Of a DNA stretch of 64,000 nt, positions 1 to 10,500 are shown piece by piece. The position numbers and the translations under genes are program-made. Within the stretch, counting starts at the first letter, position 1, and every line of letters begins with the position of its first letter. Below the pieces are notes generated by a model that was not told where the DNA came from, did not search any database, and saw only the letters and a program-made list of their open reading frames with translations. Origin of the DNA: Tubulanus polymorphus (Eukaryota; Nemertea; Palaeonemertea; Tubulaniformes; Tubulanidae); assembly GCF_964204645.1 (NCBI RefSeq), contig NC_134036.1, positions 124,001 through 188,000 of the forward strand. Reading direction: 5' to 3'.

Positions 1-1265
1 GAAATTTTGTCATCAGTTGAGAAAGACCTGTGATTGATCACCGTCCGCGTTGCATGCAGTCACCACCGAATTCTCGCTTGGATTTCTTCAGTTCGAGGAA
101 TTAAATAAATATAAAAATTTCCCAAACCCTCACCATTCAACTTAAAATAACAAACTAATATTGTAAAAAAGTCGAAGCCCCTGGTGGAATTACCCGCTGC
201 CGGGACCGAGATGACGAGATAAATAAATAATTCAGCCAGAAACGACTGAATTAAATAATACTTTACCCCGCCACCGGTGGGATATAGGACTCACGCATTA
301 GCAACCTCATTCCAGGGAGGACAGTGCTGCGCGTAGCCACCGTCCGCTTACCGGAGCTCATTGCCACATCCTGACCCGCCTCCTCCGAGACTCGAACCTG
401 GGCCACAGCGGTGACACGCTAGTCGCCTACCGACTAAGCCATCCGGTCCGCCCGATTGTGGCAGGAAAACATTCGAACATATTCGACGGCCATTCACATT
501 CGGACAAAAGACCATGACGTCACAATGGTCAACGCCGTGACGATATCGACTCTGACTGAAATCGCCAGTTTCTGACCAATCTTAAATTTCGCAGCTACAG
601 CACCACTGGGGGGGGGGGGGGGGGGATACACAGCACTATAGATTTCTGTGAATTCATTCATTGCTTTTTTGAAAAAAAAAACATATTCCCATCTAGACGA
701 TAAATATAATTCAAATCTAATTTAAACACGAACCGAAATCATGCGATTTTTAAACAGACTTTCGTATTTCTTATCAAAGGTAAGTCGGGGTTATCTGGGT
801 TTCCCGATGACCTAATTAGAAACCCGGTAGGGGATTCCGTCACCAGTCAATCTGACTACTATTCACGAGCTTCACGCGATACTTACAGGAGGTTCATGTT
901 TACAGGTGAGAATACGAATACTTCATCAAACTCTATTTCAAACATTTTAATCATTCAATTTTAAACTCACGTCATTTATTTAGCCATCTGTACACAATAC
1001 CGCGTTCGGGCGAATTGAATACGTGACCGATATCAAAAACTTAACAAACAATTAGAATTTATTCATTTCATCAAAAGTGTCTCACATGGTTATCATTAGT
1101 TTGACCAGAATAAACGATGCATCCTCGTGAAATAGTGACAATATTAATACTATATCTAATATGATATCGACCTACGTTTTGGGTTAACTGACCTACGCGG
1201 GGGGTCGGGGATATGGTGCAATAAATTCTATCTATTTTCAGTGTTTTTTTATCTACAGTTTAAAG
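1..1265. other. 5' flank of left LRR gene
   Basis: There is no convincing coding sequence here. It holds a tRNA-derived SINE (160-452), an 18-base G run at 608-625 that is absent from the right arm, and a possible 5' UTR intron: a donor GTAAGT at 780 and a T-rich acceptor ending at 1258, just upstream of the ATG at 1266. A short ORF starting at 741 would not be in frame with the main ATG, so the intron, if real, lies in the untranslated leader. Confidence 0.5.
160..452 (-). mobile_element. tRNA-derived SINE, left-arm copy
   Basis: Read on the minus strand, the 5' part carries a pol III A box (TGGCTTAGTCGGTAGGCG) and B box (GGTTCGAGTCTC) spaced as in a tRNA. A non-tRNA body of about 220 bp follows and ends near a short homopolymer run. 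The tRNA-like part does not fold into a complete cloverleaf with a proper acceptor stem, so this is a SINE and not a tRNA gene. The same copy is at 50,714-51,005 in the right arm, so the insertion predates the duplication. Confidence 0.8.
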
Positions 1266-2786
1266 ATGACTGCCGCACGTTTGTCGTTCGTCGATCAAGG
1301 CTTGAAAACTTTGCCGATAAAAATCATCAAGAAATATTTATCAGTTCTCGAGGAGCTCGATTTAACATCGAACCATATTAAATATCCTTTACATTAAACA
1401 ACTATCTATCGATATTCTATGTGTACCGCTGTATATATTTGTTTAGGGTCACATGATCTTTATAGCGATAAATCATTATCAGTTCACGATTCACGTCAAT
1501 CGTTCGATATATTTAATGCGCATTTCGATATTTCTTTTTTCTGTGATCGGAATTTTACCAGCATTTAAAAAAAAATGATTTCAAAATCAATTTTTCGTCT
1601 TTTTTCCGTTTAACGATATTTTCACAGATTTTCGATTTCTCTACGAATTGCCGAATTTGAACACGTTAATTTTGGACAGAAATGAAATAAATTCACACGT
1701 GAAATTTCCGAAACACACGGGTTTACACACACTGTGGCTGAATCATAACAATATCGAAAATCTCGGTAAGAACCTACTGTATAGTTTTACAAGATCAGCT
1801 TCAATTTTGACTCACCAGGGGGCAGTTCATAAGATCGGCCTATAAGACTATCTTAGTTCTATAGCCAATTAAACACTATTACTACAATTACTATCGCCCC
1901 CTGGTGCAATTGATTATAACTACAGCAGGTTTTCGCTGTTTTAATATTTTAATTAACTCGTCAATTTCAGGTGTATTCATTCAAACGGTTATGAAATCGT
2001 TTCCGAATTTAAAATATTTAAGTCTAATGAATAATCCGGCAGCGCCGAGTTATTTCAACGGAGGAAGTGTCGTCGAGTGGAACGATTATAGGTAACATAC
2101 CTCCACCCCCTCATCCACTCCTAACCTCCCCTCATCCACTAATACCCCTCCCACCCATCATCCACTCCTACCCCTCCCCCTTATCATCCACTCCTAACCC
2201 CCCTCAACCTTCAAAACCTTCATCGTGATACGAAGAGCAGTGATACAAATTCTTTGCGTCGAAAGTCAGTAAATTTGGATCAAAATAAAGTCCAAGAATT
2301 GATTGGATTAATTTCCTTTCAAATGAGTTATTAGTTTGCAAATGTATCTATGATTTGTAGACAGTTCGTGGTGAGCCGATTCCCGAGTCTAGTGGCGCTT
2401 GATGACGTCACGATTACCGCCGAATTCAGATACGAATCAGAAAGAATTTACGGTCGATGTTTAAAAGAAGATGAATTTATTATTCACCACCAATATCAGC
2501 AGCAAGAAGAAGTCAGTTGATTCTGTTAAAAAGCTTAACTATTTCTGATCTGTTTAATACTGACCTCAAATATATATGTCTGTACAAAATATTTAAGTTA
2601 TATGTAAAATAAATTTAAAGGTGTTTTAGAATTTTTGTCGTCATTGGTTTTTAATCTTTCTTCCAGCCGCAGCCGCAGCAGCAGCAGCAGCAGCAGCCGC
2701 AGCAGTCCGTGAAACAGTCAAAACAGCGTCACCAATCTTCTCATCAACTGGGGCCCGTGTACGCTGATACCAGCGGTAATCAAACC

Positions 2787-2821
<35 letters not shown>

Positions 2822-3506
2822 GCGGTGCCCGCTTGGGAGTGAGGGCGAGGGGACCGCACCGACTCCGCGCCCCACGCCCGGGGCGGAGGAGGGCCAGCAA
2901 CGACGGACTAAACAAAACCGAAAGTCATCTCTGACCAAACGATATAAGACTGGTGGTCCTATCATTCACGATGATGATGGTTACGATAGTTTACCACCAG
3001 TACAACACATAGAATTTCCTGAGTTCGATTTAGATGTAGACAGTCTACAAACTGTCGATACAAACACTGATAATGACGCCCACGGATCCAATATCGATGT
3101 AGACAGCCTACCAGATTTTGATACGTGGCCAAACTCTACCCGTGACGTCACACATGTTGATACGGAGGAGGTCTCTTTCTCCGAGGAAGAACAGACTGAA
3201 GAAACTTTAAATATCGAGGATGAATTGCTACAGAATTTACCACCAGTTTTCGATGGAGAAAACTTGGTCCGTTTAGATGATGGAGACACAACTGAAATAC
3301 AACCAGGTCCGGGTCCACGTCCGGATCATATGCGGCATGCTGGAATACGGAGAGGACCTGTGTACGATGATGATGACGATGATAGAGGAGGACCTGTAGA
3401 TGATAATGATAGTGAAGATGAAGATGTTACGACGATGCTGGGACCGGTGCAGTCTCACGATCACGGACGGAAAGGTCCGATCTATGGTGGCGGTGACTGG
3501 TACTGA
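1266..3506 (+). CDS. LRMDA: LRMDA-like leucine-rich-repeat protein with long disordered tail, left copy
   Basis: Five exons (1266-1381, 1626-1765, 1971-2091, 2361-2511, 2667-3506) give 455 residues. Residues 1-176 form a short LRR domain: repeats with LEELDLTSNHI, LNTLILDRNEI, LHTLWLNHNNI and LKYLSLMNNPAAP are followed by the LRR-cap signature DYRQFVVSRFPSLVALDD. Arrangement and spacing resemble LRMDA (C10orf11), a vertebrate protein linked to melanocyte differentiation. The last exon adds about 280 residues absent from vertebrate LRMDA as I know it: a Gln/Pro tract, an Ala tract (11 Ala), and an acidic region with recurring Gly-Pro-Val/Ile motifs. Intron 1 has AT-AC ends; no GT donor in exon 1 keeps the frame. 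The last donor is GTCAGT after Glu-Glu. The gene converges on the zinc-finger gene. The family call rests on motif order and memory, so orthology is likely but not proven. Assigning the tail exon to this gene rests on phase and splice sites. Confidence 0.8.
1382..1625 (+). other. U12-type AT-AC intron of left LRR gene
   Basis: The intron starts with ATATCCTTT, the U12 5' splice-site consensus, and ends TTTTCAC before exon sequence AGATTTTCG. A branch-site-like TTTAAC has its adenosine about 12 nt from the 3' end, within the usual U12 spacing. These boundaries join exon 1 (phase 2) to exon 2 in frame and give an uninterrupted LRR (HIKDFRFLYELPNL). The same boundaries occur in the right copy. 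Confidence 0.85.
2667..3506 (+). other. Tail exon: CAG tracts read as Gln then Ala, plus repeated GP[VI] motifs
   Basis: This is the last exon of the LRR gene. It opens with a CAG tract read as glutamine. About 75 nt later a second CAG tract is read one base over as GCA, giving alanine. The remainder is Asp/Glu/Ser-rich and predicted disordered. It carries at least six Gly-Pro-Val or Gly-Pro-Ile motifs (LGPVYAD, GGPIIHDD, RRGPVYDD, GGPVDDND, LGPVQSHD, KGPIYGGG) and ends in GGDWY. Confidence 0.65.
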
Positions 3507-4404
3507 GGTTGGAGATCACTCGCTGAACGTGGAGAACGTTAGTAATACCATCAACAGTATTTTATAATTATTAATGTCTTAATGAAATATGAGCAGCATT
3601 TTTACAAATTTAAACATCGATTCTCATTTATAGTTGAGATTTATAAATCTACCACCAGAGACTGGGATAAATTCGTCTGTGTTTTGAGCTGTGTTTGATG
3701 TTCTGATAATAAAATCATTGAGCTTTAGATTCTCGGCGTCTCTATTCAACACAAACTCTACATGAAAAATGATACATTGTTTCTCCTAATCGGCCGGGTC
3801 ACTTTCGTAAACTGCAATGAAATTTGTAATCAGTTCATATCTATAACTGCAGGGTCTGTTATTGGTAGCCTGATCATAAAAGGTAATGTGCAGGGTAGAT
3901 AGGCGGCCGGGTCAACATTCAAACTCAGCAGGAATGAGAAATAAAGTATCATTTTTGCTAAGCCTACACTGCCAGGTCGCGTTTTACTTAGATCGGTCCC
4001 GAGTTGAAGCCAGTTCACTTTAACCATGGACTCTAAAATGCGCTTTAGAATCCATGGTTTCACTCGATATGATCAATATCATCATCATCAATCATAGATA
4101 GATTTCGTTTAATTGACAAGAAGCAGAATTTATTCAGTTATATTTCTATTTACATCGAAGTCCAACAAAATCTATTACGCGTCTGTTTCAGACCAGTTCT
4201 ATTTACACACGTCTTACAAAATACTGAACATCACAATATATATAATGCATATTCGAAATATTCATTTCATTTATGCCCGATTAAACAATAATTAGTTCCT
4301 AAACAAATCAAAAAATAGAGAATGGTATGAATTAAAATGAGAGATTGGAATTTGATAATTTCTTAAACCTGAATCAGTTTTAAACAACGCAATCAACATC
4401 AAAA
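3507..4404. other. Convergent 3' ends of LRR and zinc-finger genes
   Basis: This stretch holds the two 3' UTRs. An AATAAA at 3708-3713 (+) fits the LRR transcript. An AATAAA on the minus strand at 4129-4134 fits the zinc-finger transcript; its counterpart at 47,046-47,051 is conserved in the right arm. The predicted transcript ends do not overlap. Between them are two CGGCCGGGTCA motifs (about 3,791 and 3,901) and the hairpin at 4,022-4,059. Confidence 0.55.
4022..4059. other. Near-perfect hairpin between convergent genes (left)
   Basis: A 16-bp inverted repeat (AACCATGGACTCTAAA against TTTAGAATCCATGGTT) surrounds a 6-base spacer. There is one mismatch in the stem. The same hairpin is kept at 47,115-47,152. 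It could be a fold-back transposon remnant or a structured 3' element; nothing here decides. Confidence 0.7.
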
Positions 4405-4427
4405 CTACAAATTCAAATCAATATCAG

Positions 4428-4535
4428 TCTCATTGTTTGCTCCTGTCTCATTGTTTACTCCTGTCTGATTGTTTACTCCTGTCTCATTGTTTACTCCTGT
4501 CTGATTGTTTACTCCTGTCTGATTGTTTACTCCTA
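4428..4535 (-). repeat. 18-bp tandem repeat just after zinc-finger stop codon (left)
   Basis: About six copies of an 18-bp unit (GGAGTAAACAATCAGACA on the minus strand) lie in the 3' UTR. The unit is a multiple of three, and the reading frame of the main protein stays open through it after the single TGA, reading GVNNQT/GVNNET. The right-arm counterpart has expanded to about 15 copies. Confidence 0.85.
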
Positions 4536-4599
4536 CAGTCAAATTATCTTCATCTTTCTCCCATCCGGAGATGAAGAATTCCCGATTGATTAAATGCAC

Positions 4600-7500
4600 T
4601 CAGTTATTGTCAGAATTACAACCTAAATTCAAACTTCCAGTTTTTACTTTTTCATTTATCAAATTATTTTTATTTACAATCAATTGTCCGTTTTTTGGTT
4701 CATGTTGCAATCCATTAACTGCCAGTATTTCAGGATTGGACACATCTTTACAAATATCCACTTCCATTGCTTCACTACAATCTGTATCTTGTTCCTTTGC
4801 CTCAACCATTTCTACATCTGTGTCATTTGTGGCACCACTATCTACAACCTGCTCATTCGTCTCAACACCTGTCTCATCTTCAATTACATCATCCATTTCT
4901 GGCCTTTCCTCCTTTACCTCATCAGTGTCTGGCCTTTCCTCATTTACCTCATCAGTGTCTGGCCTTTCCTCATTTACCTCATCAGTGTCTGGCCTTTCCT
5001 CATTTACCTCATCAGTGTCTGGCCTTTCCTCATTTACCTCATCAGTGTCTGGCCTTTCCTCATTTACCTCATCAGTGTCTGGCCTTTCCTCATTTACCTC
5101 ATCAGTGTCTGGCCTTTCCTCATTTACCTCATCAGTGTCTGGCCTTTCCTCATTTACCTCATCAGTGTCTGGCCTTTCCTCATTTACCTCATCAGTGTCT
5201 GGCCTTTCCTCATTTACCTCATCAGTGTCTGGCCTTTCCTCATTTACCTCATCAGTGTCTGGCCTTTCCTCATTTACCTCATCAGTATCTGGCCTTTCCT
5301 CATTTACCTCATCAGTGTCTGGCCTTTCCTCATTTACCTCATCAGTGTCTGGCCTTTCCTCATTTACCTCATCAGTGTCTGGCCTTTCCTCATTTACCTC
5401 ATCAGTGTCTGGCCTTTCCTCATTTACCTCATCAGTGTCTGGCCTTTCCTCATTTACCTCATTAGTGTCTGGCCTTTCCTCATTTACCTCATCAGTGTCT
5501 GGCCTTTCCTCCTTTACGTCAACTGTGTCTACCTTATTGTCATTTGCCTCATAAGTACTCGCCAGATCATCACACGTCCCTTCAACTTTTATCAAATTCA
5601 CATTAGACTCAGTTTCTATCTGATTATGACCGGTAGGTATCGAGATCTGATCATTATGTGTATCAGTAATTACTACATCATTTCCCTGAGAAATGTTCTC
5701 CGATTGTTCCATAGAATTCATCGTTTTATCAATTTCTGCCTCGTTTGTTTTAACTAAATCAGAATCAACTTCAGTTTTAACAACGACCGCAATTTGTGAA
5801 CTGATCGTATCATTTTGCAGTTCAGCATTCTCATTTTTAAGAGTTATGACATTAGATAGAATGTCTATTTTAGCGGGGTCAACTGTGGTGTCGACCAACT
5901 GATTCGGTACGAGTTCTAATTTTACGAGTTCATCGTTTATTTCCGCTTTCAAAGTAACCGTGCCGATATCCGGTTTGTTATTATGCGTTTCTAAATTGTC
6001 GTCCGAGCGACGAATATTCTCGTTTTCGACACCTTTGAGCGATACAGTTCCAGCATTGTCTTTAGCGCCATCTGTGTTTGAAAAACAAACACACGATTAG
6101 AATTATATTCTACCACTTGATACTATAACCTAACTACTATCTACTGTGTATAGGAAGGAAGGGATGCATGAATTGAACTTACCGCGATCTGAATCAGGTA
6201 TTTCAATGATTTCTAAAGGAACAACTTCGTTGACAATACTGCTTACAATTGTGCGACATATATGGTCAGGATCATCGGCGATTGGTTCTGAAAAATCAAC
6301 AGAAACATTACACATTGAACTGTGAACTCCCCTCTCAGATAGAACCCATCTCCCGGGAGAGAGTGAACCCACTGGGACCCATGATCTCTAATGCTATAAA
6401 CAGTATTTACCTTCATTAGATCGTTTTCGTTTTAAACCCAAAGCAGTAAAAATCGTTTGTGGAACTTCATCAGTGTCTATAAATAGAATGTCAGAAAACA
6501 AACTGATAGATAGAAATCAGAAAACATGTCTGGAGCCGCAGGGGTACATCAGGGGCTGCAGGGCGGGGGAGGGAGTACATCAGGGGCTGCAGGGCGGGGG
6601 AGGGAGCAGGGGGTACATCAGGGGCTGCATGTTGGGGGGAGAAGGGGGTACATCAGGGGCTGCAGGGTGGGGGAGCAGGATTCAAATCTTAACACAGAAC
6701 TGTGGAACTGGACTATGGTATTTATCCACTGGTTATATCTAAACAATTTTTCAGCAACTGCAGCCACAAACAGGTAATTGATTATACAGATTTATACTCA
6801 CTGGCGGTATCACACATATCAGGACTCACAGTTTCAAACACCTCTACGCAACGCGGAGCTGGACGAGTTTTATAGCACGAGAACTTATTACAAAATACTA
6901 AATGATGAGCTGTAAAATTATTAAACAGAATCAGCGAATCAGAGAAACAACTAACAATAAACATCGCAACAATAGAGAGCGACAAACTTACCGAGCGTGT
7001 TACCGTAGCGACTACGAAAACCGCACAAGCAGAACATGAATTCAGGTTGCGGATGTTCGAGAGGAATATCGAGGGTACCGTAACCGGCGTGATATTTCAA
7101 CATGTGCGAGGAGTAAGAGTTAGAACAACACGTCGCAAACCGACACAATGAACATTGTATGTATTTCCTGTAAATCAGATCATTAACTTTACTGCATTTA
7201 TTCTGTCATTGAAAATAGAGGATTCTTGTGAAAAATATGCTGGAATTTTAAAGGCACAGCATTTATTGTTAAGTGTATGACATCATGGCTCCTGAACTGG
7301 CAAGGCTTTCAATCTACCAAAAAATACAGAAACTTAATTTTGGCGTTATCTTCTATTCTTCACATTAGCTCGATATATTTCATAGCAATTATCAGCATTG
7401 ATAGAATATTGAAATCGTACTCTGGTAGAGGGCAGCAGATATTTTTTAAGGGGTGGCTGAATTTCATAGGGATAGATGTAAAAATTTAAAGGGGTGGTCG

Positions 7501-10500
7501 CCACTTGTAACCGACAGGACCACTAATTAATTCACCAAGCAAAGCAGCGAGGAAATTCTGCAGACTGAATGAAGATGCTGAAAAACGGATATTTCGTCCA
7601 GGGAGCAGGCGCAGTCTAATTACTACTCACTTATAATGTCCTCTAGACGACATCACTTTGGTACATTCGACACAGCGTAGATGACTGACTGGTTCTACAA
7701 TCTTCACAGACGACATTTCCTGCACTTTAGAGTGTTGAGGTACATTCAGTGATTTAATATGACTCGTTCCAACTCGACCTTTACCGCCACCTAGTTGGAT
7801 CATTACTTGTTCGTTCGATGTAGTTTTTCCTGTGTTTGAAATACCTGTAAATTCAGAATCATACGCTTTATTCAATAATATTCATTGTTTGAACATTTGA
7901 AAGTTGTTTCTTCTCAAGTTACATCCTTTTGAATTCAAACTACAATAAACCTCGTCCAACTTTATAATCTAATCCAATAATCCATTTTCTGATTGCCAAT
8001 GCCCTCAAGCTGGTTCCATAGTTGGTCTTAGACCGGTCTTAAATCTAAGCCCTGACTTTGGAACCGGTTCCACGGCCTTAACTTTTTCAAGGAGTAGCAA
8101 CTTGCTACAAACCATGTTATAGTTTTTGTAATTAAGCCAAGGATACAAGGAGAGAGGGGAGAGGGGGAGAGGGGGGAGAGGGAGAGAGAGGGAGAGAGAG
8201 GGAGAGAGAGGGAGAGAGGGAGAGAGAGGGAGAGAGAGGGAGAGAGAGGGAGAGGGAGGGAGAGGGAGGAGGGAGAGAGAGGGAGAGAGAGGGAGAGGGA
8301 GAGAGAGGGAGAGAGAGGGAGAGAGAGGGAGAGAGAGGGAGAGGGAGGAGGGGGAGAGAGGGAGAGATACTTACAGTTTCTACCGGTATCAGTGCGCCGG
8401 TTTGTCGCGTGATGCGTCGATTTATGGAATTTCAAATCGTTTTTCGTAACGAACACTAGTTTACACGCTGTACATTTACGACACGTCGAGTGAGTTTGAT
8501 GTCGTTGTAAATGTTGATAGAAACTCTGAGTTAAACCCCAGCCGTGACGCGACGACAGAGAAACTTTAAACACTTTCAAACAATAGAAACATAAAACATG
8601 TCGGGTTTTATCATGTTTCTGAAATAAATAAACAATCTTTCATGAGCAACTGAGTTGCTAACCACAAAGTTCTACGTAAAGATTTGACTGTACAGTCAAA
8701 TCACTTAATGAAATTCAAACCAACCGTTCCATCCCATCTGTACTGATTCCCAAATTCAAAATCAAAACCCTGTTACATTCAAGGCAAGTGTGGTGGGTTC
8801 GTAGTAACGGCCATTCGAAAATTTTAGCATAACATCAAATAAATAAGAAAATCAATTTGCTAGTTTATGATATAAATCTATACTAGAAATCGACTAATTT
8901 GGACCAATCAACTTTAGCCAACAAGAATGAAACTCTGAAATTCTTGCAGATTTGTTTTTTAGAATTCTGAAATTCTTGCAGATTTGTTTTTACAATTCTG
9001 AAATTCTTGCAGATTTGTTTTTATGCACAAGAGGACGATACTGAAGTCAGTTGTTGAATTTACCTTGTTGAAATGGTCGATGATATCGTCGTAAAGCGAT
9101 GACCTGAATGAACACAGTTGGCAGACGTACGGCATTTCACACGGTTTATGAACAGTTCTCATGTGAGCCGTCAATGTTCGATGAGTCGTGTGATCTTTCT
9201 CACAAATACGACAAACGAGTACACAACTATTACTCTGATGGACCTGTAATGTGTTAAACGAATAGAGAAATACTGAATGAGTACCCATAATGTTACTCAA
9301 AAACAGAAATAATAAATAGAGAGTTAGTGGGGTCGAGGTGCACCATGCCCACTCGGTCGAAGCGTCATCCTATAAAAACGATGTTTTTGGTGAACAAAAA
9401 ATGACCACCAGTCGGACATCTTGATTCTGATTGGGCCAATTTTTGTGAATACAGAGGTGTTTAGAGGTGTTTAGAAATACTGATAGGCATATTGCAAATG
9501 GATGGTGACAACCTCTATTCTGGGATTGAAATGAAGAGTCAACAAACCTTTTCGACGTGAGTTTGCATCTCAAATGGAGTATCAAATTGACGGAAACAAT
9601 GTTTACATTGAGTTAGATCATTCAAATCGATATTCTGTTGTTTCTCACTCTCGATATGCGCTCGCATGTGGATCATTACTTTTATATTGTTGTACAACAT
9701 TATCTGACAATGATAACACTGAAAATAGTTCGCAAAGACATTTCATTAGTAAGTTATAATGACAGTTCAGATTACATAAGTTTAACCCCTTCCGTGCTGA
9801 CTAATTTGTACTCGAAAGTGCTGGAGGTAATTTGGAAATTTTTCAAATATTCCAATAATGGGCATTCCGCTCTAGTTCATCTACACCGCAGTGCGGTGTA
9901 TTGTTACTTATTAATATTTCACTGTTTGACACATGCTGCCATCTTTCAATAGAGAGGAACCTTAATTACTAATAACTACATCAATACACCGCAATGTTTA
10001 TACTCTGCACTGCGGTGTAAAAACGCACTGAAAGGGTTGATATTTGACTGAAAGAGCTTTAGTGCATCTACACCACAGTGCAGTGTATTGTTAGTTAGTA
10101 ATATTTGAATATGCTGCCATCCTTAAATAGGTATGAAAACTAATTATTAATTACATCAATACACCGTAATGCGGTGTACTAGCGATGTTAATCACAGATT
10201 TATGCACCGCACTGAAAGGGTTGATACGATTGGAACTTACTTTAAATCGATATTCTCCGATCTCCTGAGATTCAATGAGCCCTTCCTGTTTACCGTAGTA
10301 ATACTCATCGAGAGGAACCCAACGTCCCGGGACCGAACCCAGAACTTCTACTTCCGGTTCTTCTTTCTTTTCCAACAACGTTAAAAGGGCTTTCATCGTT
10401 TTCGAGTTGGACTCGTCGGAGCCGGCGTTTAGTGAAGTAAGTTTGATACCGAGTCCGGACGTCCCTGGTACTGTATGTATCTCACCACCGGATGTCCCCA

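Larger units (their letters stand above)
1..10290. repeat. Left arm of large inverted duplication
   Basis: This stretch is repeated in inverse orientation at about 40,550-51,165. Base 1 pairs with about 51,165 and base ~10,290 with about 40,550. Exon lengths match one for one across both genes (for example 116, 140, 121 and 151 nt in the LRR gene). Differences are mostly single-base changes, changes in tandem-repeat copy number and one small insertion found only in the right arm. The left arm may continue beyond the window start. Its inner edge lies inside exon 8 of the zinc-finger gene, so that gene is whole only on the left. A real segmental inversion-duplication is favoured, but misassembly of two haplotypes cannot be excluded from sequence alone. 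Confidence 0.93.

Noticed and set aside
4523-5757. Long plus-strand ORFs of 232-357 codons opposite the zinc-finger exon
   Set aside because: They consist almost wholly of the 30-bp repeat read on the wrong strand. The minus strand carries the spliced gene with non-repeat coding sequence on both sides. The same applies at 45,363-46,495.
8028-8579. Leu/Ser/Pro-rich 183-codon ORF
   Set aside because: The front part is real exon 11 of the zinc-finger gene; the rest is translation of the GA/CT microsatellite past the splice donor.
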